Shown one piece after another: positions 14,731 to 23,127 of a stretch of 25,603 bases of DNA. The notes beneath the pieces are model-generated. The model saw only the letters and a list, made by a program, of their open reading frames with translations, was not told the origin of the DNA and did not search any database. Made by a program: the position numbers and the translations under genes. Origin of the DNA: Methylomonas sp. (GTDB taxonomy: Bacteria; Pseudomonadota; Gammaproteobacteria; Methylococcales; Methylomonadaceae); NCBI GenBank assembly GCA_026990815.1, contig JALXCS010000074.1, positions 1 through 25,603 of the forward strand, given 5' to 3'. How positions within the stretch are numbered: the first letter of the stretch is position 1; every line of letters starts with the position of its first letter.

Positions 14731-17097
14731 TTAAAAGATTTCGTCCGAACTTTCACCATCACTTTCGGTGCTTGATTCAATAGGAGCATAATCTGTTGGG
14801 CTGCTTCCTTGTATAAAATATTCCCAAATACCATTTTTTCCAGTCGCATTGAGTAAGCCTGTTTCGGGGTCAATAAAGCGCTTGATGACGCCCTCAGGTT
14901 GTTGTAATTGTTTTTCTGGTTGGTCTTTTAGCGCCGCTTCCATAAATTTTATCCACATGGGCAAAGCTGCTTTTCCACCGGATTCCCATTTCCCAAGTGA
15001 TTTAGGCTCGTCAAAACCGACCCAAGCTGTTGCCGCAATACTGGCAGTAAAACCATTAAACCAGGCGTCGTATTGATCGTTGGTGGTACCTGTTTTTCCG
15101 GCCAAATCAGTTCTGCCCAGTTTTTTTGCCCGGGTTGCGGTTCCTCTTTGTACGACATCCCTGAGCATGCTGTTCATAATGAAATTAATTTCTGGCGAAA
15201 TAACTCTAGGGGCCAGCCTAGAATAAGCGTTTGTTGTTTCCGGGCAATTTTGGCAAACCAAACTGGGTTCGGCTTGATAAATAATATCGCCATTATTGGA
15301 TTCAATGTGTTCAATAAAATAAGGGGTAACTAAATACCCGCCATTGGCAAATACCGCATATACCCGGGCCATTTGTAATGGTGTGGCCTGGCCGCTGCCT
15401 AATGCCAGTGTTAAACTGTGTGGCAATTGTTCGGATTTAAAGCCAAAACGCATTGCCGTCTTTGTTACCTTTGAGACCCCTAGCCTGTGTAGTAGTCTGA
15501 TTGATATCAGGTTTCTGGATTTTCTGAGCCCGGTTCTTAACCGGGTTGGGCCAAAAAACTTATGGCTGTAGTTTTGAGGCCGCCACTCAGTTTCTTGAGT
15601 TGGATCATCAATAACCAACGGTGCATCATTGATAATGCTGGCAGCCGTAAAACCGTTTTCTAACGCCGTTGTATAAATGATGGGTTTAAATCCTGAACCG
15701 GGCTGCCGACTTGACTGAATGGCGCGATTATATTTGCTGTTAAAAAAATCCAGACCGCCTGTTATAGCTAAAATTGCTCCATTCTTTGGATCTAATGCCA
15801 CGAATGCTCCTTCCACTTCAGGCACTTGAGTCAGTTTCCAGGTACTATTCTCAAGCTGCCTAACTCGAACAATATCTCCTTCTTTAAATAATTCATGAGG
15901 TGATTTGATAGGGCCGCTTGTGTAATTAGCGGTTTTATAAAAACTGATGGATTTTAAGTTTTTCCAGGGAATTTTGATCTTCTTTTGATCGGCAGTTATT
16001 GCTGAGACTTGATGCTCGGAAATATTTTCGATAATGACAGGTAATGTGTCGCCAATTTTTTTGAAATTATCCAGAGAAGCTCCTTGAGCAATATTCGGGT
16101 GGGATTTAATGTGATAACCATGCCGGTCATCATATTCATGTAAGGCTTCTCTAAGTGCGCGAGTTGCAGCTGTTTGCAGTTCCCCTTTAATTGTTGTAAA
16201 CACTTTCATGCCAGAGCTATAGGCTGACTCACCATATTCTTGGATAATTTTATCGCGAACCATTTCGGCCAGATAAGGTGCATAAAGCTCGGTTTTTGGT
16301 GAATAGAGTTTTGCGATAGGCGGTTGCGTAATGGCATTATCATATTCTTGTTTCGAGATATAATTCAACGTTAACATTCGCCCTAATACATAATTTCTTC
16401 TTTGGGTTGCCCGTTCAGGGTTAGTAACAGGGTTAAACTGGGAAGGGGCTTTTGGAAGTCCAGCAATCATCGCTTGTTGGGCAAGATCCAATTCTGCAAG
16501 TGTTTTTCCATAATAGGTTTCTGCCGCTGAAGCAATACCATAAGAGCGGTGTCCCAGAAAAATTTTATTCAGATATAGTTCCAGAATTTCCTGTTTAGAA
16601 AATTGCTGCTCAATTTTTAAAGAAAGGATAATCTCTTTGATTTTTCTAGAGAATGTTTTTTCTCGAGATAACAGAAAATTTCGGGTCACCTGCATGGTTA
16701 TGGTACTTCCTCCTTGTTTTTTCTTTCCTGTTAATAATAGTTGTATTCCTGCGCGTAAGAGTCCTTTGTAATCGACGCCATTATGATGGTAGAAATTATT
16801 ATCTTCAGCGGCCAGAAATGCGTTGATTTGCCGGGTAGGTACATCTTTTATGTCAATTGGTTTTCTTTTTTTATCACCAAATTGAGCAATGAGTAAACCT
16901 TCATTGCTATAAATACTTAATGGTTCCTGATATTCAACATTTCGTAATACCGAGATGTCTGGCAATTCCTCCTCAAAGTGTTTGTACACAACATAACCAG
17001 TCGCTGCCGCTGCAATGAAAATGAGGATTGAGAATATTGATAGCCATTTGAAGGCTGATTTAAAAAATGATTTTTTTTTAGTCAATGCTAATTCCAA
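14731..17097 (-). CDS. mrcA: Penicillin-binding protein 1A (bifunctional)
   Basis: A class A PBP that polymerises lipid II and cross-links peptidoglycan in the periplasm. The 788-residue protein has a cytoplasmic N terminus and one membrane anchor (about 16-38). The GT51 glycosyltransferase domain (about 60-235) has E98 in AAEDNNFYHH and QGGSTITMQVTRN. A PBP1A-type OB-like insert follows (about 330-425), then the transpeptidase domain (about 430-720) with catalytic S468-X-X-K471 in QPGSGFKP, S527-R-N529 and K668-T-G670 in LAGKTGTTND. Motifs are complete and length is close to E. coli PBP1A (850). The start is probably TTG, either 17097 or the fifth codon at 17085, which has a GGA upstream. 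It is divergent from pilM, a conserved arrangement in gammaproteobacteria. Confidence 0.95.
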   Translation of the reverse strand: MELALTKKKSFFKSAFKWLSIFSILIFIAAAATGYVVYKHFEEELPDISVLRNVEYQEPLSIYSNEGLLIAQFGDKKRKPIDIKDVPTRQINAFLAAEDNNFYHHNGVDYKGLLRAGIQLLLTGKKKQGGSTITMQVTRNFLLSREKTFSRKIKEIILSLKIEQQFSKQEILELYLNKIFLGHRSYGIASAAETYYGKTLAELDLAQQAMIAGLPKAPSQFNPVTNPERATQRRNYVLGRMLTLNYISKQEYDNAITQPPIAKLYSPKTELYAPYLAEMVRDKIIQEYGESAYSSGMKVFTTIKGELQTAATRALREALHEYDDRHGYHIKSHPNIAQGASLDNFKKIGDTLPVIIENISEHQVSAITADQKKIKIPWKNLKSISFYKTANYTSGPIKSPHELFKEGDIVRVRQLENSTWKLTQVPEVEGAFVALDPKNGAILAITGGLDFFNSKYNRAIQSSRQPGSGFKPIIYTTALENGFTAASIINDAPLVIDDPTQETEWRPQNYSHKFFGPTRLRTGLRKSRNLISIRLLHRLGVSKVTKTAMRFGFKSEQLPHSLTLALGSGQATPLQMARVYAVFANGGYLVTPYFIEHIESNNGDIIYQAEPSLVCQNCPETTNAYSRLAPRVISPEINFIMNSMLRDVVQRGTATRAKKLGRTDLAGKTGTTNDQYDAWFNGFTASIAATAWVGFDEPKSLGKWESGGKAALPMWIKFMEAALKDQPEKQLQQPEGVIKRFIDPETGLLNATGKNGIWEYFIQGSSPTDYAPIESSTESDGESSDEIF

Positions 17098-17424
17098 GAT
17101 AGCTGTAAATGTGTTGGTAACGTATTGTGCGCATTGTCTTTAGTGTAGTCAACGGTTAAAGCCTTTTCTATATAAATACATCATTCCCGCAAGAAAATAT
17201 GACTAAAAATTTATATTAAGAAGCTAATGTTTTAAAAAAGTTCAGAGACAGATAAATTTCATTTTTTAATGGTTGACAAGAATCTTTTCTATTGAACTAA
17301 AAAAATTACAAAAGCCAACTATACTTTTTGTTTATAGAAATTTGATTGCTCGATTGATACTAAGAGAGACGATAGTGTATTTCAAAATTAGATTAAAAGA
17401 TGCGGCCTCTGCAAGGGGTAAAAC
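17098..17424. other. Divergent intergenic region between PBP1A gene and pilM
   Basis: This 327-bp AT-rich stretch contains no plausible gene. The left part holds the candidate PBP1A promoter. For pilM, a consensus TTGACA is at 17273-17278, but the sequence 17 bp further (ACTAAA, 17296-17301) is a poor -10. A good -10-like TATACT at 17320-17325 lacks a matching -35, so an activator-dependent promoter is possible. AAGGGG at 17413-17418 is the pilM ribosome-binding site. Confidence 0.6.
17124..17152 (-). promoter_or_regulatory. Putative promoter of the PBP1A gene
   Basis: Read on the minus strand, TTGACT (17152-17147) and CACAAT (17129-17124) are 17 bp apart, matching 5 and 4 of 6 consensus bases. 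The expected transcription start is about 20 nt before the coding sequence. Confidence 0.42.
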
Positions 17425-18486
17425 ATGAATTTATTTGGTAATAAGAAAACTCCGGTATTGGGTATAGATATCAGTACCGCAGCGGTGAAATTACTAGAAT
17501 TAAGTAAAGCGGGTGCAAGGTATAAAGTTGAAAGTTATGCTGTCGCTCCATTACCACAGGATGCAGTTGTAGATAAAACCATTGCCAATGTTGATGTGAT
17601 TGGCGATGTTATCAAAACTGCTCTCAAACAATCAGGGTCGAAGGTGAGAGATGCCTGTGTTGCAGTTTCAGGTTCTGCGGTTATGACCAAAATCATTTCC
17701 ATGCCGGCTTCTTTGGAGGAAGAAGATATGGAAGAACAGATTCTGGTAGAAGCTGATCAGTATATTCCTTATTCCCTGGATGAAGTAAGACTGGATTTTG
17801 AAGTTCAGGGGCCAAGTAAAACAAATCCAGAGATGGTAGATGTTTTGCTAGCCGCATCAAGAAAAGAGAATGTCGACGACAGGGTTGAAGCACTTAAAAA
17901 GGCAGGGCTGAAAGCAAAAATTGTAGATGTGGAAGCATTTGCGACGGAAAATGCTTTTACCTTGTTGGCCGATCAGTTACCTGATTCCATGGAAGGTCAA
18001 ACAATTGCAATTGCCGATGTTGGCGCTACCATGACCACATTAAATGTTATGCATGACTACCGGACGGTGTATACCAGGGAGCAAAATTTTGGTGGTAAAC
18101 AGTTAACGGAAGAAATTCAGCGCCGATATGGACTCTCTCATGAAGAAGCTGGACTCGCAAAAAAACATGGTGGTCTTCCTGATAACTACACCACAGATGT
18201 ATTAAATCCCTTCATGCAGGCAATGGTTCAACAAATTGCCCGGTCATTACAGTTTTTTGTGTCATCCAGTGCAAACCGAAATGTGGACAATATTGTTCTG
18301 GCTGGAGGTTGTGCATCAATACCTGGTATTGAAAAACTGGTCGAGCAGAATCTCGGTATTCCCGCATTTGTGGCAAATCCATTTATTAATATGGCATTGT
18401 CGAACAGAGTAAAACCCCAAAGTTTAAGTAATGATGCCCCCGCCATGTTACTTGCATGTGGATTGGCATTAAGGAGTTTTGATTAA
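17425..18486 (+). CDS. pilM: Type IV pilus assembly protein PilM
   Basis: PilM is the actin-like cytoplasmic protein of the pilus alignment complex and binds the N terminus of PilN. The 353-residue protein has the ASKHA nucleotide-binding pattern: VLGIDISTAAVKLLEL near residues 11-26 (phosphate 1), IAIADVGATMTTLNVM (phosphate 2 region) and IVLAGGCASIPGIEKLVE (adenosine region). YIPYSLDEVRLDF is a PilM hallmark. Length matches homologues (about 354). Shine-Dalgarno AAGGGG is 6 nt before the ATG. The stop codon shares one base with the pilN start, beginning an operon with every junction overlapping. Confidence 0.96.
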   Translation: MNLFGNKKTPVLGIDISTAAVKLLELSKAGARYKVESYAVAPLPQDAVVDKTIANVDVIGDVIKTALKQSGSKVRDACVAVSGSAVMTKIISMPASLEEEDMEEQILVEADQYIPYSLDEVRLDFEVQGPSKTNPEMVDVLLAASRKENVDDRVEALKKAGLKAKIVDVEAFATENAFTLLADQLPDSMEGQTIAIADVGATMTTLNVMHDYRTVYTREQNFGGKQLTEEIQRRYGLSHEEAGLAKKHGGLPDNYTTDVLNPFMQAMVQQIARSLQFFVSSSANRNVDNIVLAGGCASIPGIEKLVEQNLGIPAFVANPFINMALSNRVKPQSLSNDAPAMLLACGLALRSFD

Positions 18487-19061
18487 TGGCTAAGATTAAT
18501 TTACTACCCTGGCGCGAAGAGCTGCGGCAGCAAAAACAGCAGGAATTTCTAACGGGAGTTGGTTTAGCTGCACTGCTGACAGCAGCAATATTGTTTGCTG
18601 TACATATGCACATTGAAAGTATGAAGGCTTATCAAAACAGTCGTAACTCCTTGTTAAAAAGCGAAATTGCCGTTCTCGATAAAAAAATTAAAGAGATCAA
18701 AGATATAGAATCTAAAAAGAGTAAGTTGTTGACCAAGATTGATGTTATTCAGAAATTGCAGGAAAGTCGACCTCAAATTGTTCATTTATTTGATGAATTA
18801 CCAAAAAGTACCCCAGAAGGAATTTATTTAACCAAATTCAAGCAATCGGGCGATAAATTAACCATGATAGGAATGGCTCAATCCAATGCCCGGGTGTCTG
18901 CTTATATGCGAGCGATAGAAGCCTCTTCATGGCTTGAAGAACCCAAGTTGAGTATTATCAAATCTAAAGGCAAAAGGAATAGTATTCATAATCAAGACTT
19001 TACCATGCTGGCAAAACAAGGCAATGGAAACCCTGACAGTCAGAAAAAGGGAGTTAATTAA
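18486..19061 (+). CDS. pilN: Type IV pilus assembly protein PilN
   Basis: PilN is a bitopic inner-membrane protein linking PilM to PilO. The 191-residue protein starts MAKINLLPWREELRQQKQ, which contains the INLLPWR motif that docks into PilM. One transmembrane helix follows (about 23-42), then a coiled coil (about 45-95, rich in Lys/Glu/Ile) and a periplasmic ferredoxin-like fold with LFDELPKSTPEGIYLTKFKQ and ANARVSAYMRAIEAS-type sequence. The start overlaps the pilM stop by one base. Length is typical (about 180-200). Confidence 0.95.
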   Translation: MAKINLLPWREELRQQKQQEFLTGVGLAALLTAAILFAVHMHIESMKAYQNSRNSLLKSEIAVLDKKIKEIKDIESKKSKLLTKIDVIQKLQESRPQIVHLFDELPKSTPEGIYLTKFKQSGDKLTMIGMAQSNARVSAYMRAIEASSWLEEPKLSIIKSKGKRNSIHNQDFTMLAKQGNGNPDSQKKGVN

Positions 19062-19678
19062 TGATGAATTTATCTGATATCAACTGGGAGCTGGAAGCGG
19101 CAGGTACATGGCCAACACCGATAAAAATTGCAGCAGGGGCCATTGTTTGTATTTTGGTTACTGCAGGGTGGATCTATTATGACACCACGGATCAGTTGGC
19201 TGAGCTTGAAAAGCTTGAACAAAAAGAGCAGGAGTTAAAGAAAACCTTTGAAACCAAGCAGAGAAAAGCTATCAATCTGAATGATTACAGGGATCAGTTG
19301 AAACAGATTGAGTCATCCTTGGGAGATATGATTCGGCAAATGCCAACCAAGGAAGAGGTGGCAAATTTATTAGTGGATATTTCACAAACAGGTTTGGCGG
19401 CAGGACTGGAATTCAAGTTATTCAAACCAGGAGCAACGATTCGCAAAGATTTTTACTCGGAATTGCCTATAAATATCAAAGTGGTAGGGCTTTATGAAGA
19501 ATTAGGATTGTTTGTTTCGGGGCTGGCAGCATTGCCTCGTATCGTCACCGTACATAATGTCTCAATCAGTCCTAAAAAAGACAGCAATCTCATGGAAATG
19601 ACAGCAATTATTAAAACCTATAACGAAGGTGGGGATGGACGGTCCAAGAAGAAATCCAAGAAAAGGAGAAGACGATGA
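19061..19678 (+). CDS. pilO: Type IV pilus assembly protein PilO
   Basis: PilO heterodimerises with PilN in the periplasm and supports pilus assembly. The 205-residue protein has the short cytoplasmic tail LSDINWELEAAGTWP, a transmembrane helix (about 22-41), a Glu/Lys-rich coiled coil (about 45-90) and a ferredoxin-like periplasmic domain with LVDISQTGLAAGLEFKLFKP, YSELPINIKVVGLYEELGLF and LPRIVTVHNVSI. The C terminus is unusually basic (KKKSKKRRRR). Two adjacent ATG codons (19061, 19064) are possible starts. It shares one base with the pilN stop and overlaps pilP by 4 nt. Confidence 0.95.
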   Translation: MMNLSDINWELEAAGTWPTPIKIAAGAIVCILVTAGWIYYDTTDQLAELEKLEQKEQELKKTFETKQRKAINLNDYRDQLKQIESSLGDMIRQMPTKEEVANLLVDISQTGLAAGLEFKLFKPGATIRKDFYSELPINIKVVGLYEELGLFVSGLAALPRIVTVHNVSISPKKDSNLMEMTAIIKTYNEGGDGRSKKKSKKRRRR

Positions 19679-20235
19679 GCATACTCCATAAACGTTTAGG
19701 CGGTTTAACGAACAAAATGTTTAAGCTTTCAAGTCTGGCATTAGCAATTACCTTAACAGGCTGCGCAAATGAAGATTTTAGTGATCTTACAGGCTATGTG
19801 GCTGAAGTTAAAGCCAAGCCCAAACGGACTATTCCGCCTCTACCAGAAATAAAGGTGGTTGAGCCTTATATTTTCAAGCCAGATGGGTTGCGTGATCCTT
19901 TCAAACCGATGCAAAGATCGGATGATTCAGAAGAGGAAGTCGTCGTGTTTGGCGGTGGCATAAGGCCGGACAATACCCGACATAAAGAAGAGCTTGAAGT
20001 ATTTTCACTTGATACTTTACGAATGGTTGGAACCTTTTCAATGAAATCGAAATTGTGGGGTCTGGTTACTGCTGGCGACGGCACAATTCATCGTGTACGG
20101 GTGGGTAATTATATGGGTAAAAATCATGGAAAAATCATACGGATAGCAGACGATCGAATTGAGTTGATGGAAATTGTTCCTGATAAGCCGGGAACCTGGC
20201 GAGAAAAACAAACTTCGCTAGCATTAGTAGAGTGA
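19675..20235 (+). CDS. pilP: Type IV pilus lipoprotein PilP
   Basis: PilP is an inner-membrane lipoprotein that couples PilN/PilO to the secretin PilQ through its C-terminal beta domain. The 186-residue protein has a lipobox TLTGC with C30 as the lipidated residue. A flexible Pro/Lys linker (KAKPKRTIPPLPEIK) and the conserved core FKPDGLRDPFKP follow, then the C-terminal domain with MVGTFSMKSKLWGLV, HRVRVGNYMGKNHGKI and RIELMEIVPD. Shine-Dalgarno AAGGAG (19663-19668) lies 6 nt before ATG 19675, which decides this start over ATG 19717. It overlaps pilO by 4 nt (ATGA). Confidence 0.95.
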   Translation: MSILHKRLGGLTNKMFKLSSLALAITLTGCANEDFSDLTGYVAEVKAKPKRTIPPLPEIKVVEPYIFKPDGLRDPFKPMQRSDDSEEEVVVFGGGIRPDNTRHKEELEVFSLDTLRMVGTFSMKSKLWGLVTAGDGTIHRVRVGNYMGKNHGKIIRIADDRIELMEIVPDKPGTWREKQTSLALVE

Positions 20236-20252
20236 TTTTGAGGGTTATTTAA

Positions 20253-22517
20253 ATGAAAATTGGACAAAATGGCATGATGATGAACAAAAATAGACCCTTA
20301 TTTCGGTCTCAAGCATTAGTATGGTTATTTTTGCTGTTACAAACGGCAACCACCCAGGCAGGTGCGGTGACATTAAAGTCTCTTGATTTCGCTGCTTTGG
20401 CAGGTAATAAATTGCAAATTCAGTTTGAAATGGATGGCAAAGCAACTGCCCCCAAAGTATTTCAAACTGATAACCCAGCAAGGCTGGCTTTGGATTTTCA
20501 GGGAGTTAAAAGTGGTCTAAAGACAAAAAAACATAATATTAATGTTGGTGTTGCAAGCAGTTTGTATGCAGTTGAAGCTTCAGGACGTTTACGGGTGGTT
20601 GTTAATCTTTTGGAAACGGTTCCTTATGACGTCAAGATTGAAGGCAATAAAGTGTATGTGACACTGAATGGCGGAAAACATGCCTTCAATAAAGTTTCCA
20701 AAAAACACATTCAAACTCGTCCGAGTAAAAGGTCATCAGCACTTGCAAAGCTATTACCAAAACAAAAAATTGAAAAGCTTGATTTTAGAAGAGGTTCAAA
20801 TGGAGAAGGACGTTTAATAATATCGCTTTCAAATCCCAATACGGTAGTCAATGCTCAGGAACAGGGTGATAAGATCATTTTAAATTTTCTTAACACAAGT
20901 TTACCTTCTTCTTGGGCCAAAAAAATGGATGTCACAGATTTTGCTACTCCAGTAAAAACGATTAATGCAAAATCCAGGGGATTAAGTACTCGAATTGAAA
21001 TTACTCCAGTTAATTCCAATTATCAATATTCTTCATTTCAAGCTGATGGACGGTTGACTGTTGAATTTCGGCCATTGACGCCGATTGAACAGGAAATGCG
21101 GAAAGTAAAATTTCCTTATGATGGTGAACGTTTATCTTTGAATTTCCAGGATATTGAAGTTCGCTCAGTATTGCAAATACTGGCAGATTTTACCGAGCTT
21201 AATATTATTGCTTCTGATACGGTCGCAGGAAATGTCACATTAAGATTAAACGATGTTCCCTGGGATCAGGCGCTGGATTTGGTTTTAAAATCGAAAGGCC
21301 TGGCTAAACGCAAAACTGGAAATGTTATTCTGGTGGGGCCGACTGCTGAAATCAGTAAGATGGAAAAGGATGAGCTGGAGTCCAAGCATGTCCAACAACA
21401 ACTGGAACCTTTGGTTACGGAATACATCAAGATCAATTTTGCCAGGGCTGAAAATTTCAGGAATTTGTTGAATGGTCTTGATACTGGGGCATTTGGCGAC
21501 TGTGGAATTCAAACCGGGTCTCAAGGAGGGAGTGCATCCAGTACTTCTGGACAGTCACGCTCTCAAAACGGATTAAATAATTCCAACAGAAATAATAATC
21601 CTGGAATAAGAAAAACCAGCAGAGATGCCTTATTTAAGGATGGCGAATTTTCATTATTGTCGGACCGAGGAGTAGCTTTGGTTGATTCAAGGACTAATAC
21701 CTTGATCGTCAGGGAAACCGCAGGTCGCATCGCAGAAATGAAAAAACTGATTAGACGGCTTGATGTCCCAGTCAAACAGGTTTTGATTGAAGCGAGAGTA
21801 GTGAGCGCTAATGAAAGTTTTGCAAGGGATTTGGGAACAAAATTTGGAGTGGCTAAAACTTCGCAATTAGATAGTGACAAGCAGTTTACCTTCGGCGGAG
21901 GAGGTTTGGGAAGTACAAGAACTTTGGAAACTTTATCGTCAGCTTTAAGTGCTTCAAGTGGTGGAGCGTTAGCTATGACTTTGGCGAGAGGGGCAGATTA
22001 TGTGTTAAACCTTGAAATCAGGGCATTGCAGGATGAGGGTAATGGAGAATCAATATCTAACCCCAGAATTTTAACATCAGACCGTTGTCAGGCTACTATT
22101 AAGCAGGGCACACAGATTCCCTACGTTTCAAGAAGCCAGGACGGTACTACAACCGAGTTAATAGATGCTGTGCTTTCACTTGAAGTTACACCTCAAATTA
22201 CTCCCAGTGGTAAAGTGATTATGGAATTGACAATTAAAAAAGATGAACCAGGGGCTCCTATAATCGTCGATGGTTTACAAACTGTTCCCATTCTGAAAAA
22301 GGAGATCATCACAAACGTGCATGTAGAAGATGGCGAGACAGTAGTATTGGGCGGTGTTTATCAAGGAAATACCTCAAGTTCATATAGCACAGTGCCATGG
22401 CTTGCAGATTTGCCTGGAGTTGGTTGGATGTTCCAGCAAAGAAATAACAACCATGATAAAAGCGAATTACTCATCTTTATTACTCCAAAAATTGTAAAAG
22501 AAGCGATGAGAATTTAA
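20253..22517 (+). CDS. pilQ: Type IV pilus secretin PilQ
   Basis: PilQ forms the multimeric outer-membrane channel for the type IV pilus. The 754-residue precursor has a signal peptide (cleavage near residue 36, after TTQA) and two AMIN peptidoglycan-binding domains (about 40-138 and 172-272). A secretin/TonB N-terminal domain (about 290-362, FQDIEVRSVLQILADFTELN) and a NolW-type N1 domain (about 388-503) follow. The secretin core (about 508-750) includes VLIEARVVSANESFARDLG, LEVTPQITPSGK and VEDGETVVLGGVYQ. A Ser/Gly/Asn-rich insert (about 418-452) interrupts the N1 domain. GAGGG at 20240-20244 is 8 nt before the ATG; later ATGs (20274-20280) are possible. It is the last pil gene before a terminator. 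Confidence 0.96.
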   Translation: MKIGQNGMMMNKNRPLFRSQALVWLFLLLQTATTQAGAVTLKSLDFAALAGNKLQIQFEMDGKATAPKVFQTDNPARLALDFQGVKSGLKTKKHNINVGVASSLYAVEASGRLRVVVNLLETVPYDVKIEGNKVYVTLNGGKHAFNKVSKKHIQTRPSKRSSALAKLLPKQKIEKLDFRRGSNGEGRLIISLSNPNTVVNAQEQGDKIILNFLNTSLPSSWAKKMDVTDFATPVKTINAKSRGLSTRIEITPVNSNYQYSSFQADGRLTVEFRPLTPIEQEMRKVKFPYDGERLSLNFQDIEVRSVLQILADFTELNIIASDTVAGNVTLRLNDVPWDQALDLVLKSKGLAKRKTGNVILVGPTAEISKMEKDELESKHVQQQLEPLVTEYIKINFARAENFRNLLNGLDTGAFGDCGIQTGSQGGSASSTSGQSRSQNGLNNSNRNNNPGIRKTSRDALFKDGEFSLLSDRGVALVDSRTNTLIVRETAGRIAEMKKLIRRLDVPVKQVLIEARVVSANESFARDLGTKFGVAKTSQLDSDKQFTFGGGGLGSTRTLETLSSALSASSGGALAMTLARGADYVLNLEIRALQDEGNGESISNPRILTSDRCQATIKQGTQIPYVSRSQDGTTTELIDAVLSLEVTPQITPSGKVIMELTIKKDEPGAPIIVDGLQTVPILKKEIITNVHVEDGETVVLGGVYQGNTSSSYSTVPWLADLPGVGWMFQQRNNNHDKSELLIFITPKIVKEAMRI

Positions 22518-22540
22518 CAGCAAAACTTCTACTTAGGTGT

Positions 22541-22568
22541 AAAAGGGGGCATAATGCCCCCTTTTTAT
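22541..22568 (+). terminator. Rho-independent terminator after pilQ
   Basis: AAAAGGGGGC (22541-22550) pairs perfectly with GCCCCCTTTT (22556-22565) across an ATAAT loop, ending in TTTTTA. It sits 23 nt after the pilQ stop and only about 20 nt before aroK, so some read-through into aroK is likely if aroK lacks its own promoter. Confidence 0.9.
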
Positions 22569-22593
22569 TGCCTTAAAAAATAGGATGGAAGCA

Positions 22594-23127
22594 ATGGCCC
22601 AGTTTGAAAATATATATTTAATAGGACTTATGGGCGCGGGTAAAACCACAGTCGGCAGACAGCTGGCCAGAACGTTAAAATATCCTTTCTATGACAGCGA
22701 CAAGATAATAGAGGAGCATACTGGGGTTGATATTCCAACAATTTTTGAATTTGAAGGTGAGCAAGGATTTCGCCAAAGAGAGCATAAAGTTATTTATGAA
22801 TTAACAGAAATAAGAGGGATTGTATTAGCAACGGGTGGAGGAGCAGTGTTGCTGGAGGATAATCGGCAAAGTTTAATGACAACTGGTTTCGTTGTATATT
22901 TACAATGCTCAATTGACAAAATTCTGCAACGAACTCGAAGAGATACGCAACGGCCATTATTGCAAACTAAAGACCGTAAGCAAAAAATGCAACGATTATT
23001 TTTGGAACGAAATCCGTTATATCTTGAATGTGCAGACTTCACAATTGATACAGGTCGCATAGCTAACAAAACTGTCGTTAAACGAATTTTGGAAGCCTAT
23101 CAAAAAAACACTTTGGACAATGAGTAA
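22594..23127 (+). CDS. aroK: Shikimate kinase
   Basis: Phosphorylates shikimate at the 3-hydroxyl with ATP in the aromatic amino acid pathway. From ATG 22594 it has 177 residues (E. coli AroK 173). Motifs: the P-loop GLMGAGKTT, the shikimate-binding YDSDKIIEEHTG, the FEGEQGFRQRE block, the GGGAVL glycine loop and the RRDTQRPLL lid. ATG 22585 would add MEA; ATG 22594 is preferred because MAQFENIYLIG aligns with E. coli MAEKRNIFLVG and AGG lies 9 nt upstream. The gene overlaps aroB by 8 nt. The aroK-aroB pair downstream of pilQ is conserved in gammaproteobacteria. Confidence 0.96.
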   Translation: MAQFENIYLIGLMGAGKTTVGRQLARTLKYPFYDSDKIIEEHTGVDIPTIFEFEGEQGFRQREHKVIYELTEIRGIVLATGGGAVLLEDNRQSLMTTGFVVYLQCSIDKILQRTRRDTQRPLLQTKDRKQKMQRLFLERNPLYLECADFTIDTGRIANKTVVKRILEAYQKNTLDNE

